Below are positions 35,560 through 43,861 of a stretch of 64,000 nt of DNA, piece by piece; position 1 is the stretch's first letter; each line of letters starts with the position of its first letter. A program made the position numbers and the translations under genes. The notes below the pieces were generated by a model. The model was not told where the DNA came from. It made no database searches and was given only the letters and a program-made list of their open reading frames with translations. Source of the stretch: Thermohalobacter berrensis (GTDB lineage: Bacteria > Bacillota > Clostridia > Tissierellales > Thermohalobacteraceae); NCBI RefSeq assembly GCF_003609645.1, contig NZ_MCIB01000040.1, positions 1-64,000 of the forward strand. Direction: 5' to 3'.

Positions 35560-36378
35560 ATGAAAAAACTACTTACATTATTAATTACAGCCCTTTTACT
35601 TATATCACTAATTTTAACTGGATGTACATCTACAAAGGCAAGTAATAAAAAGACTGGAGAATTAATATTTGTTGCTAATGGAGAAGATTTTGTTAGAAAG
35701 GGATTTACCACAAAGGATGGTTGGAAAATTACCTTTGATAATGTTTATGTCACTTTAGATGATATTACTGCTTATCAGACAAATCCACCTTATGATGCAC
35801 ACAGCGGGGAAGATATAAGGTCAGATACAAAAGTTTCTTTAGATGGTCCTATGATGGTAGATCTTGCTAAGGGAGATGAAAATGCTAAACCAATATTAGT
35901 GGGAAAGCTTGATAATGTGCCTGTTGGCCACTATAATGCAATATCATGGAAAGTAATAGAAGGCACTAAGGGTAAAGGAAAAGGTGGAGTGTTTACCTTT
36001 ATAGGAAAAGCTAAAAAAGATGGAAAAACTATTAACTTTAATATACAATTAGGTAAAGAGTATAAGTTTTTAGGTGGAGAGTACATAGGAGATAAAAGAA
36101 AGGGAATTGTTGAAGAAGGAAAAACTGCTGATTTAGAGATGACATTTCATTTTGATCATCTATTTGGTGATTATGAATTAGATAAAAATGATGATTTAAA
36201 TCTTGGAGCATTAGGATTTGAACCCTTTGCAAAAATGTCTGAAAAGGGATATGTAGAGGTTAATATGAGTCAGTTAAAAGAAAAGCTTACTTCTACTGAA
36301 TATAATAAATTACTTAATATACTTCCTGGATTAGGACACGTAGGAGAAGGCCATTGTCATGCTGTAGAACTTGAATAA
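35560..36378 (+). CDS. DUF4382-like lipoprotein of the Ni/Co transport locus
   Basis: A 272-residue exported lipoprotein (lipobox ILTGC, C22). The beta-rich body has DUF4382-like features (WKITFDNVYVTLDDITAYQ, LDNVPVGHYNAISWKV). Histidines occur in FHFDHLFGDYEL and at the C-terminus, GLGHVGEGHCHAVE, a possible metal-binding tail. It lies just ahead of the NikL, NikM, NikQ and NikO genes. I infer a role in catching nickel or cobalt outside the membrane; that is from position and His content only. Confidence 0.7.
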   Translation: MKKLLTLLITALLLISLILTGCTSTKASNKKTGELIFVANGEDFVRKGFTTKDGWKITFDNVYVTLDDITAYQTNPPYDAHSGEDIRSDTKVSLDGPMMVDLAKGDENAKPILVGKLDNVPVGHYNAISWKVIEGTKGKGKGGVFTFIGKAKKDGKTINFNIQLGKEYKFLGGEYIGDKRKGIVEEGKTADLEMTFHFDHLFGDYELDKNDDLNLGALGFEPFAKMSEKGYVEVNMSQLKEKLTSTEYNKLLNILPGLGHVGEGHCHAVELE

Positions 36379-36465
36379 CATCTTAAATACCCTTTATATA
36401 TGCAGGATTGATATTAGTCAATCCTGCCCTTCAATATTTTAATTTAATAATAAGGAGAGAGTAAT

Positions 36466-36894
36466 ATGTACAAAAACATACTTTTTGCTCTAATTCTAGT
36501 TACACTTATAATAAGTCCTGCATTTATATATGCCCATGGTGCTGAAATTGAATATAATGCCAATATTACATATAAAATTACTGCTAAATATGATAATGGT
36601 AAGCCAATGGCAGGAGCTCAGGTTATAATTTATGCTCCAGATAACCCTTCAACTCCATGGAAAAAGGGAGTATGTGATGAAAATGGAAATTTTACCTTTA
36701 TACCTGATACTTCAAAAAAGGGTAACTGGACTATACAGGTTAGAAAAGCAGGCCATGGAACTTCTATTTACATACCAATAGATGAAAAAATGGCTACATC
36801 TGGAAAGACAGGTTATTCATCATTACAGTTAATACTTATGATTGGTTGTGTAGTATGGGGGTTAGTAGGAACTTCACTATATTTTAGGAGGTAA
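36466..36894 (+). CDS. NikL-like accessory protein of Ni/Co ECF transporter
   Basis: A 142-residue membrane-anchored protein. A signal peptide ends near IYAHGAEIEY, which would leave a histidine-rich mature start. An Ig-like or carboxypeptidase-regulatory domain follows (GKPMAGAQVIIYAPDNP, then GNWTIQVRKAGHG), and a final membrane helix (about 118-138). This is the layout of NikL/DUF4198-type extra subunits, encoded before nikM in many nickel ECF systems. It is six nt ahead of the nikM-type gene. Confidence 0.78.
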   Translation: MYKNILFALILVTLIISPAFIYAHGAEIEYNANITYKITAKYDNGKPMAGAQVIIYAPDNPSTPWKKGVCDENGNFTFIPDTSKKGNWTIQVRKAGHGTSIYIPIDEKMATSGKTGYSSLQLILMIGCVVWGLVGTSLYFRR

Positions 36895-36900
36895 TTTAGT

Positions 36901-37542
36901 ATGCATATTCCTGATGGTATTTTACCTGTGGCAGTTTGTGCTTCAGGGTATGGATTAACTGGTTTAGCTACATGGTATTCATTAAAAAAGATAAAGGAAA
37001 AAGAGGACCCAAGAAAGGAAATACCTAAGGCTTCCCTAGGTACAGCTGCTTTTTTTGTTGCTTCATGGATTAGTATTCCAATCCCTCCTGCTAGTGTTCA
37101 TTTAGTACTAACAGGTTTACTTGGAATATTACTGGGATACTATGCATTTCCAGCAGTATTAATATCCCTTTTCTTCCAGGCAGTCATGTTTCAGCATGGT
37201 GGACTTACAACCTTAGGAGTAAACGCAATAATATTGGGACTTCCTGCTATATTAGCCCATTATACATATACAATAGGCAAAAAGTTTTTATATAAAAATA
37301 ATTTAAAATATGGTATATTAGGCTTTATTATTGGCTCTTTGAGTATTGGAATTAGTGTAATTCTTTTTTATACTATAGTAATAACTTTTATTCCTGCTAA
37401 TATAGATGTTAATGCAGAAAAAATAGCTAGTTTAGCATTTGTAATATCACATATTCCTTTAATGATAATAGAGGGTATTTTTACAGCCTTTGTACTCATT
37501 TATCTCAAAAAAGTAAAACCTGAAATGTTGGAGGCTAAATAA
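36901..37542 (+). CDS. nikM: Ni/Co ECF transporter S component (NikM/CbiM)
   Basis: Substrate-binding membrane subunit (213 aa). It begins MHIPDGILP: the amino group and His2 form the conserved Ni/Co-binding N-terminus of the family. Other family marks are PIPPASVHLVLTGLLGILLG near residue 65 and FQAVMFQHGGLTTLGVNAI near residue 95. Together with NikL it suggests nickel rather than cobalt, but this cannot be settled by sequence. The stop overlaps the next start (TAATG). Confidence 0.9.
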   Translation: MHIPDGILPVAVCASGYGLTGLATWYSLKKIKEKEDPRKEIPKASLGTAAFFVASWISIPIPPASVHLVLTGLLGILLGYYAFPAVLISLFFQAVMFQHGGLTTLGVNAIILGLPAILAHYTYTIGKKFLYKNNLKYGILGFIIGSLSIGISVILFYTIVITFIPANIDVNAEKIASLAFVISHIPLMIIEGIFTAFVLIYLKKVKPEMLEAK

Positions 37543-38282
37543 TGGATATTGGATTAAACAACTTAAATCCAAAGTTAAAAATTATAGGGGCTATGGTACT
37601 TGCATTTACCTTTTCCTTTATAAAAAGTATAGAACTATTACCTGTAATATTTTTCATTAGTCTTGTAATCTATTATTTATCAAAGCTTCCACTGTCACTT
37701 TTACTAAAAAGGTGGATTATTCCTGCTCCCTTTGTGATATTAATGGGACTATTTATGATGTTTTTTTCGGAGGGGCAAACAGTTCTTACTATAGGCTATT
37801 TATCAATAAAAAAAGAGGGAATATACTGGGCTTTAACCATTATAACGAAGTTTTTATCAATTTTAACTATTATGGTTACATTATTTCAGACTACACATTT
37901 TATTGATATTGTAAGGGCATTAAACTCTTTAGGAGTTCCAGCAATTTTAACTGATATAATCATATTTACATATAGATATATATTTGAAATAGGTAAGCAA
38001 TTAAATAAAATGCAGATTTCAATGAGATTAAGAGGCTTTAGAAATAGGGGTTTAAAGAATATAATATCCTTGGTTTCTTTAGTAGGAACAATTCTTGTTA
38101 GAAGTTATGAACAATCAGAAAAGGTATATAATGCCATGATTCTAAGGGGATATGGACATAAAGAAAGTGTAAAACAGGATTTAAAATTGTGTAAAAGTGA
38201 TATATTAGGGGTTTTTATAGTTGTAGCTATTTCAATAGGATTAATTACTGTTCAAATAGGTTTAAGCTGGGGAGGATTTTAA
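37542..38282 (+). CDS. ECF transporter T component (NikQ/CbiQ)
   Basis: Transmembrane coupling subunit (246 aa) of the metal ECF system, with about five helices. The two short A-R-G type coupling motifs are visible as MRLRGFRNRG near residue 160 and AMILRGYGH near residue 197. They dock onto the ATPase encoded next. The start overlaps the stop of nikM by one base, implying translational coupling. Confidence 0.9.
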   Translation: MDIGLNNLNPKLKIIGAMVLAFTFSFIKSIELLPVIFFISLVIYYLSKLPLSLLLKRWIIPAPFVILMGLFMMFFSEGQTVLTIGYLSIKKEGIYWALTIITKFLSILTIMVTLFQTTHFIDIVRALNSLGVPAILTDIIIFTYRYIFEIGKQLNKMQISMRLRGFRNRGLKNIISLVSLVGTILVRSYEQSEKVYNAMILRGYGHKESVKQDLKLCKSDILGVFIVVAISIGLITVQIGLSWGGF

Positions 38283-38286
38283 GATA

Positions 38287-39054
38287 ATGACTAATAAACC
38301 GGTACTTAAGGTTTCACAAATTTCTTTTGGATATAATAGGAACGAGAAGATTATTAATAATCTTTCACTAGAAATCTATTCTGGTGAAAGGGTAGGAATA
38401 ATAGGACCTAATGGAACAGGAAAAACTACATTGTTTTTGCTTATTTCTGGTGTAAAAAAGCCTTCATCGGGTGAGATTATCCTTTACGATAAAAAGGTAA
38501 AGGTGGGGAAATTTAACCCAAATATAGGAATGGTTTTTCAAAATACAGATGACCAGCTTTTTTGCCCAACTGTATGGGAAGATGTAGCCTTTGGACCTAC
38601 AAATATGGGGTTATCTAGGGAAGAAGTTAAAAAGAGGGTTAATAATTCACTTAAAATTTTAGGAATAGAAAAACTGAAAGATAAAGCACCACACCATCTT
38701 TCTGGAGGGGAAAAGCGACTAGCTGCTATAGCAGGAGTACTAGCTATGGAATCAAAATTGGTAATTTATGATGAGCCTACTTCAAATCTTGATATTAGGT
38801 ATAGAAGGAAATTAATTAATTTTATTAATTCTTCGAAACAAGATGCTATGCTTATTTCCTCACATGATTTAGAATTTATACTTGAAGTATGTAATAGAGT
38901 AATTCTCTTAGATGAAGGTAGAATAGTTGCAGATGGAAAACCAAAAGAAATATTAGGAGATGAAAATCTGATGGAAGCACATGGATTAGAAAAACCCCAT
39001 TCTCTAATCCCTCATGTAATAGATCATCATGAATACATTAAAAAGGCAGAATAA
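38287..39054 (+). CDS. ECF transporter ATPase (NikO/CbiO)
   Basis: ABC ATPase (255 aa) that powers Ni/Co import. Walker A is GPNGTGKTT (40-48), the Q loop MVFQNTDDQLFCP, the signature LSGGEKR near residue 137, Walker B KLVIYDEPTS, and the switch histidine in SSHDLE. It is the last gene of the metal operon, four nt after the T component. A single ATPase would act as a homodimer. Confidence 0.92.
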   Translation: MTNKPVLKVSQISFGYNRNEKIINNLSLEIYSGERVGIIGPNGTGKTTLFLLISGVKKPSSGEIILYDKKVKVGKFNPNIGMVFQNTDDQLFCPTVWEDVAFGPTNMGLSREEVKKRVNNSLKILGIEKLKDKAPHHLSGGEKRLAAIAGVLAMESKLVIYDEPTSNLDIRYRRKLINFINSSKQDAMLISSHDLEFILEVCNRVILLDEGRIVADGKPKEILGDENLMEAHGLEKPHSLIPHVIDHHEYIKKAE

Positions 39055-39063
39055 AAACAAATT

Positions 39064-39095
39064 AAAAGTTGAGGGATTATGAATCCCTCAACAAC
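39064..39095. terminator. Hairpin between nikO and the aldo/keto reductase gene
   Basis: GTTGAGGGATT pairs with AATCCCTCAAC over a 3-nt loop. On the minus strand it is followed by TTTTAATTTG, so it may end both convergent transcripts. Confidence 0.7.
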
Positions 39096-39133
39096 TCAAA
39101 ACTTAAAAATGTTTTTTCTAGGAGCTAATAAGT

Positions 39134-40267
39134 TTATTTACTTAATACAGTATGGGCTTCTTTAAGATGTCTTATAATTTCTATGTTTTGAGGACATGCC
39201 TCTTCACATTTACCACATTCAACACAAGCTGATGCATCGTTACTTTTTTCCATCATTTTCTTATAATGTCTTAAACCTTCCCTTGCATCATACATGTGTA
39301 GATTATTATAAATCTTAAATATCCTTGGTATAGCCACATCATTTGGACAAGGAATACAGTATTTACATTCAGTACATGCAACTTTATTTCTTTCATTATA
39401 AAAAGTTTTGATTTCTTCTATTAATCCTTTTTCTTCTTCTGTTAAAGAGTTTGGTAAAGCCCTTTTAGCAGTCTCTATATTTTCTTTAACTTGGTCCATT
39501 GTACTCATACCACTTAAAACTACTGAAACTTCTGGCAAATTCCATACCCATCTTAAGGCAAGTTCAGCAGCTGTTTTGTCTATAGAATATTTATCCCATA
39601 TTTTCTTGATGTCTCCCTTAGGTTCCTTTGCCAGTTTTCCTCCTAATAATGGTTCCATTATAATAACTGCAAGATCTTTTTCTGCTGCATATTTTAGTCC
39701 TTCCATTCCAGCTTGATATTCTTCATCCATGTAGTTAAGCTGTATTTGACAAAAATCCCAGTCATAGGAGTCAACTATTTCTTTAAATAAATTTATATTG
39801 TCATGGAATGAAAATCCAATATATTTTATTCTTCCATCCTTTAATGCCCTTTCTACAAAGTCAAAGACATTTAAATTCTTAATTTTTTCCCATTTTTGTT
39901 TATCAAGGGCATGTAGAAGATAAAAATCTATGTAATCAGTATCAAGTTTTTCTAATTGCTCGTTAAGATATTTATCAAAATCTTCATGTTCCTTTACGAG
40001 CCAAACAGGGTTTTTAGTTGCAAGTTTTACCTTTTGTCTATATCCATCCTTTAAGGCCTTCCCTACAAGTGGCTCACTATTTCCTTGATGATATGGGTAA
40101 GCTGTATCTATATAGTTAACGCCATTATCTATTGCATATCTAAGCATTTTTATAGCTTCTTCTTCATCAATTTTACTATTATCATTATCTACAGTTGGAA
40201 AGCGCATACATCCAAAACCTAAGGCAGAAACCTCTAAATCTAATTTTCCAAATTTTCTATACTGCAT
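39134..40267 (-). CDS. Aldo/keto reductase with C-terminal ferredoxin domain
   Basis: A 377-residue oxidoreductase. The first 285 residues are an aldo/keto reductase TIM barrel: GFGCMRFPT at the start, [11 protein letters not shown] with D58 and Y63 of the catalytic set, and a lysine in the KLATKNPVW strand. The last part has two cysteine clusters, [11 protein letters not shown] and [12 protein letters not shown], typical of two 4Fe-4S clusters. Such proteins are common in anaerobes and probably exchange electrons with ferredoxin. The substrate is unknown. Transcribed alone. Confidence 0.9.
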   Translation of the reverse strand: MQYRKFGKLDLEVSALGFGCMRFPTVDNDNSKIDEEEAIKMLRYAIDNGVNYIDTAYPYHQGNSEPLVGKALKDGYRQKVKLATKNPVWLVKEHEDFDKYLNEQLEKLDTDYIDFYLLHALDKQKWEKIKNLNVFDFVERALKDGRIKYIGFSFHDNINLFKEIVDSYDWDFCQIQLNYMDEEYQAGMEGLKYAAEKDLAVIIMEPLLGGKLAKEPKGDIKKIWDKYSIDKTAAELALRWVWNLPEVSVVLSGMSTMDQVKENIETAKRALPNSLTEEEKGLIEEIKTFYNERNKVACTECKYCIPCPNDVAIPRIFKIYNNLHMYDAREGLRHYKKMMEKSNDASACVECGKCEEACPQNIEIIRHLKEAHTVLSK

Positions 40268-40377
40268 TACTTTTTTCTCCCCCTTCTAATACAAAAATTT
40301 AGTATTTAGTATTAATTATATCATAGAATATTGGCAAATATTTATAGTTTTGGCAAAGAGATTTTTAAAAAATTTTT

Positions 40378-40392
40378 AGGAAACGCTTGCAA
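40378..40392. promoter_or_regulatory. Candidate catabolite-response element (cre)
   Basis: AGGAAACGCTTGCAA fits the CcpA site consensus WTGNAARCGNWWWCA with two mismatches. It overlaps the -35 box of the glucose PTS promoter. Confidence 0.55.
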
Positions 40393-40415
40393 TAGAAAAA
40401 AGATTATGCTAATAT
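40387..40415 (+). promoter_or_regulatory. Promoter of the glucose PTS gene
   Basis: TTGCAA (40387-40392), a 17-nt spacer and TAATAT (40410-40415). The start near 40422 gives a leader of about 230 nt that holds the antiterminator and terminator. Confidence 0.6.
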
Positions 40416-40458
40416 TATGTTACGTAAAAAATTGATATAATTTCCGGAAAAACTTTTG

Positions 40459-40570
40459 CGTGTTACTGACTCGATCAGGCATGAGCAAAGGTTTGAGGTG
40501 GGGAATTTATATATAAGGGTTATACCTGTATATAAACTCTACTCAAAACTTTTGCTCATGCCTTTTTGTT
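40459..40570 (+). promoter_or_regulatory. GlcT-type ribonucleic antiterminator and terminator
   Basis: The leader holds TGTTACTGACTCGATCAGGC (40461-40480), which matches the antiterminator target of BglG/LicT/GlcT proteins, especially the ptsG type. It overlaps the start of a long terminator: GGCATGAGCAAAGGTTTGAG (40478-40497) pairs with CTCAAAACTTTTGCTCATGC (from 40542), then TTTTTGTTTT. Binding of the antiterminator protein would prevent the terminator. A gene for that protein is not in the window. Confidence 0.88.
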
Positions 40571-40583
40571 TTCCGCGGAAAAC
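40568..40583. repeat. Perfect palindrome GTTTTCCGCGGAAAAC
   Basis: A 16-bp perfect palindrome directly after the leader terminator; a related TTTCCGGAAA stands at 40441-40450. It could be a protein-binding site. Unassigned. Confidence 0.5.
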
Positions 40584-40635
40584 GTAATAAAACAAAAACA
40601 TAACAAACAGTAATAAAACAAAAACATAACAAACA
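40584..40635. repeat. Perfect 26-nt tandem duplication
   Basis: The unit GTAATAAAACAAAAACATAA plus CAAACA occurs twice in exact tandem (40584-40609 and 40610-40635), just ahead of the ribosome binding site of the PTS gene. It is an A-rich, unstructured spacer and probably a recent slippage duplication. Confidence 0.85.
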
Positions 40636-40655
40636 TAAGAAAGGAGCAAAAAGGT

Positions 40656-42182
40656 ATGAAAAAATCATTTGGAACTTTACAAAGAATAGGTAAAGCTTTA
40701 ATGTTACCAGTTGCTTTATTACCAGCAGCAGGTTTATTACTTGCTTTAGGAAATGCTTTTCAAAATCCAGCTACTTTAGCTAAAATACCAGCTTTAGGTG
40801 CTGATTGGTTTCAATTAGTTGCTAGAGTTATGGAACAGGCAGGAGCTATAGTGTTTGCAAACCTAGCATTATTATTTGCTGTAGGTGTAGCTATTGGTCT
40901 TTCTGAAGGAGAAGGAGTTGCAGGTCTTGCTGCAATTATAGGTTTCTTAGTAATGAATGTTACTATGGGTACTACCCTTGGAATTACACCAGAGATGATT
41001 GGAGAAAGTAAAGCTTATGCAAGTGTTTTAGGTATTCCTACACTACAGACAGGAGTATTTGGAGGTATAATAGTAGGTATATTAGCAGCAACTATGTATA
41101 AAAAATATTATAATATAGAATTACCATCATACTTAGGATTCTTTGCAGGAAAAAGATTTGTTCCAATTGCAACTTCAGTTGCAGCACTATTATTAGGACT
41201 TGTAATGATATTTGTATGGCCACCAATTCAGAATGGATTGAATGTTTTTTCACATAGTATGGTTGATTCAAATAAAACATTAGCTGCATTCATATTTGGG
41301 GTAATTGAAAGAGCACTAATACCATTTGGATTACATCATATATTCTATTCACCATTCTGGTTCGAGTTTGGAGAATATGTAAATAAAGCAGGAGAAATTG
41401 TTCGTGGTGACCAGTTAATATTCTTTGCTCAATTAAAGGATAATGTTAAGTTAACTGCTGGAACATTCATGACAGGTAAGTTCCCATTTATGATGTTTGG
41501 TTTACCAGCAGCAGCCCTTGCTATTTACCATGAAGCTAGAAAAGATAAGAAAAAATTAGTTGCAGGTATGATGGCTTCAGCTGCATTAACATCTTTCTTA
41601 ACTGGTATTACTGAACCAATTGAGTTCTCATTCTTATTCGTAGCACCAGCATTATTTGCAATACACACTATATTTGCTGGACTATCATTTATGTTAATGC
41701 ACATATTAAATGTAAAAATAGGTATGACTTTCTCAGGTGGAGTTATAGACTTCCTATTATTTGGAGTTCTTCCAAATAGAACTGCATGGTGGTTAGTAAT
41801 CCCTGTAGGATTAGCATTCTCAGTAATCTACTACTTTGGATTTAGATTTGTAATTAGAAAATTCAACTTAAAAACTCCAGGTAGAGAAGAAGAGGTTAAA
41901 GAGTCTAATACTACAGATGTTAAAGGAGCAGACCTTGCCTACGGAGTATTAAAGGCATTAGGAGGAGCAGAAAATATAAGCAAGTTAGATGCTTGTATAA
42001 CAAGATTAAGAGTTACAGTTAATGAAGCATCAAAGGTTGATAAAGAGGAATTAGAAAATTTAGGTGCTTCAGGAGTTATGCAGGTAGGAAACAATTTCCA
42101 AATTATATTTGGACCACAATCTGATACAATAAAGGGTCAAATAAAGGACATTATTTCTGGTAAAACACCGGTTTCTGCATAA
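40656..42182 (+). CDS. ptsG: Glucose-type PTS transporter EIICB
   Basis: Sugar uptake and phosphorylation protein (508 aa) of the glucose/N-acetylglucosamine PTS group. The EIIC domain (1-405) shows [19 protein letters not shown] at the start, [16 protein letters not shown] near residue 221 and [13 protein letters not shown] near residue 306. The EIIB domain (about 425-508) has the phosphorylated cysteine in [10 protein letters not shown]. No EIIA is attached. The GlcT-type leader and possible cre site support glucose as substrate, but maltose or GlcNAc cannot be excluded. RBS AAAGGAG. Confidence 0.88.
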   Translation: MKKSFGTLQRIGKALMLPVALLPAAGLLLALGNAFQNPATLAKIPALGADWFQLVARVMEQAGAIVFANLALLFAVGVAIGLSEGEGVAGLAAIIGFLVMNVTMGTTLGITPEMIGESKAYASVLGIPTLQTGVFGGIIVGILAATMYKKYYNIELPSYLGFFAGKRFVPIATSVAALLLGLVMIFVWPPIQNGLNVFSHSMVDSNKTLAAFIFGVIERALIPFGLHHIFYSPFWFEFGEYVNKAGEIVRGDQLIFFAQLKDNVKLTAGTFMTGKFPFMMFGLPAAALAIYHEARKDKKKLVAGMMASAALTSFLTGITEPIEFSFLFVAPALFAIHTIFAGLSFMLMHILNVKIGMTFSGGVIDFLLFGVLPNRTAWWLVIPVGLAFSVIYYFGFRFVIRKFNLKTPGREEEVKESNTTDVKGADLAYGVLKALGGAENISKLDACITRLRVTVNEASKVDKEELENLGASGVMQVGNNFQIIFGPQSDTIKGQIKDIISGKTPVSA

Positions 42183-42218
42183 AAAAGAAAAGTTAGCATA
42201 AATATGTATAAAATTTCA

Positions 42219-42248
42219 TTGACAATTTAATGGAAAATCTATTATATT
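42219..42248 (+). promoter_or_regulatory. Promoter of the riboswitch-controlled antiporter gene
   Basis: TTGACA (42219-42224), an 18-nt spacer and TATATT (42243-42248). It precedes the Mn riboswitch by a few bases. Confidence 0.65.
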
Positions 42249-42279
42249 ATAATATGGAAGGAAATAAATACGTTACTTA

Positions 42280-42420
42280 AACCTTAGAAATCACAGGGGA
42301 GTAACTACCACTTATATAAGTGGAATTAAGTCAACATCGTGGTGATATTTTACCTGGCTTAATTTTAAAAAGTGAGACTTGTGTGTAACATCTTTTTATG
42401 TTACGCGCAAGTCTTTTAAT
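42280..42420 (+). promoter_or_regulatory. Manganese (yybP-ykoY) riboswitch
   Basis: Class features in order: CAGGGGAGTAAC (42294-42305), an internal hairpin CCACTTATATAAGTGG, GTCAACATCGTGG, CCTGGCTTAA, then GTGAGACTTG. A terminator follows: the arm GACTTGTGTGTAACAT (from 42375) pairs with ATGTTACGCGCAAGTC (to 42412), then TTTTAATTT. Mn2+ binding should favour readthrough into the antiporter gene. Confidence 0.9.
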
Positions 42421-42453
42421 TTGTCAATTAAAATATAAAAAGAAGGTGAAATT

Positions 42454-43467
42454 ATGGAAACATTTATTGAGAGTTTTGTTCAAGGATTACCTTTATATGC
42501 ACTATTTATCATTATAGCTGTATCTTTATATACTTTAAGTAAAGGTGCAGACCTATTAGTGGATGAGGCTGTTGCACTTTCTGAAAGGCTTGGTATTCCT
42601 AAAATGATAATTGGTGCTACTATTGTAAGCCTTGGAACAACACTTCCAGAGGCCTCTGTATCGGTAATGGCAGCAATATATGGGAACCCTGGCTTAGCTT
42701 TAGGTAATGCAGTAGGTTCAGTTATATGTGATACAGGACTTATTCTAGGAATAGCCACATTAATATCACCTCTTCCTTTACAGAAAAATATTGTAAATAG
42801 ACATGGATGGATTCAGTTTGGAGCAGGGATACTTTTAGTTTTATTCTCTTTACCATATGGCACAATAGGCGATATCTTTATAAATGGAGGCCATATTTCT
42901 AGAGTTACAGGTTTCCTTTTTGTCGGACTATTAATTGCTTATATATACTTTTCAACTGTAAATGCCAAGGAAGAATCTGTAGCAGCAACAGTTGAAAGTT
43001 CAGAAGAAGATTCAAACAAGTTAGCTATATTTGTAAAGTTTGTACTTGGAATTACATTAGTTATTGTTTCTTCTAAAGTATTAATCCCAACTGCTCAAGA
43101 AACGGCTATTAGGCTTAATGTACCTGAGAGTATAATTGCAGCTACACTAGTAGCCTTTGGAACATCACTACCTGAACTTGTGACTTCAGTTACAGCTGCT
43201 TTAAAGGGACATGGTGAATTAGCTGTTGGAAATGTTGTTGGAGCTGATATATTAAATATCCTCTTTGTTATAGGTTCAGCAGCAAGTTTTTCAAAAAATG
43301 GAATTCAAGTTCCTGTAGATTTCTTTAAACTATATTTCCCAGCTATGATATTTATATTAACTGTATTTAGGGTAGGCTCTATTTATTCAAAGGATGAATT
43401 GAAGCGTCCATTCGGTCTAATATTATTAGGAACATATATACTAATAACTGCATTAAGCTACGTTTAA
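42454..43467 (+). CDS. CaCA-family cation/Ca2+ (or Mn2+) antiporter
   Basis: Membrane antiporter of the Ca2+:cation antiporter superfamily (337 aa, about ten helices). It has the two inverted alpha repeats: GATIVSLGTTLPEASVSVMA then GNAVGSVICDTGL in the first half, and AATLVAFGTSLPELVTSVTA then GNVVGADILNILF in the second. The usual substrate is Ca2+. The yybP-ykoY riboswitch ahead of it suggests that it exports Mn2+ here, an inference from regulation. RBS AAGAAGGTG. Confidence 0.88.
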   Translation: METFIESFVQGLPLYALFIIIAVSLYTLSKGADLLVDEAVALSERLGIPKMIIGATIVSLGTTLPEASVSVMAAIYGNPGLALGNAVGSVICDTGLILGIATLISPLPLQKNIVNRHGWIQFGAGILLVLFSLPYGTIGDIFINGGHISRVTGFLFVGLLIAYIYFSTVNAKEESVAATVESSEEDSNKLAIFVKFVLGITLVIVSSKVLIPTAQETAIRLNVPESIIAATLVAFGTSLPELVTSVTAALKGHGELAVGNVVGADILNILFVIGSAASFSKNGIQVPVDFFKLYFPAMIFILTVFRVGSIYSKDELKRPFGLILLGTYILITALSYV

Positions 43468-43612
43468 AAACAATTGACAATTTACAATGGACAATTGACA
43501 ATTATAATTAGATAAAAAAATTAGGAACAAAAAACGTAGAGCACATTTTAATGTGCGATTTAGTACAAAAATCACGAAACACGAGATTAAAGGCAATTGA
43601 CAATTAGAATAA

Positions 43613-43730
43613 GTTAGTAGCATGTAGTTAGTTGTTAGTAAAGTACAGTTGTTAGCTCTTGGTTCCTAGCAAAAAAATTTTAGTTTTGCTGAGAGCTGAG
43701 AGCTAAGAACTAACAACTAACAACTGCTTT
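43613..43730. repeat. Long imperfect hairpin of AGTTGTTAG/CTAACAACT repeats
   Basis: The left part (AGTTAGTTGTTAG, AGTTGTTAGCTCTTGG, CCTAGCAAAA) is complementary to the right part (TTTTGCTGAGAGCTGAG, AGCTAAGAACTAACAAC). Similar words recur at 45990-46010, 46163-46190 and 180-200. It looks like a dispersed non-coding element with potential for a cruciform or RNA hairpin. Confidence 0.55.
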
Positions 43731-43741
43731 TATCAATCGTT

Positions 43742-43771
43742 GCTGATGGATTCAATCCATCAGCTTTTTTT
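43742..43771 (+). terminator. Stand-alone terminator of the GCTGATGG set
   Basis: GCTGATGGATT pairs with AATCCATCAGC and runs into T7. It lies 275 nt after the antiporter stop with no gene in between. Confidence 0.85.
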
Positions 43772-43861
43772 GTTTCAACAATAACTGCATAAAAATATAC
43801 ATTAGGGTAATTATATAATAAAGAAATTTTAATTATTAAGTAAAAATGGAGGTTAATCATA

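Larger units (their letters stand above)
43468..43861. other. Intergenic region built from dispersed repeats
   Basis: Nearly 400 nt without a gene. It holds a TTGACAATT block (43470-43504), a CACATTTTAATGTG hairpin, a second TTGACAATT block (43592-43607), a long imperfect hairpin of AGTTGTTAG-type heptamers (43613-43730) and a terminator (43742-43771). Confidence 0.6.
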
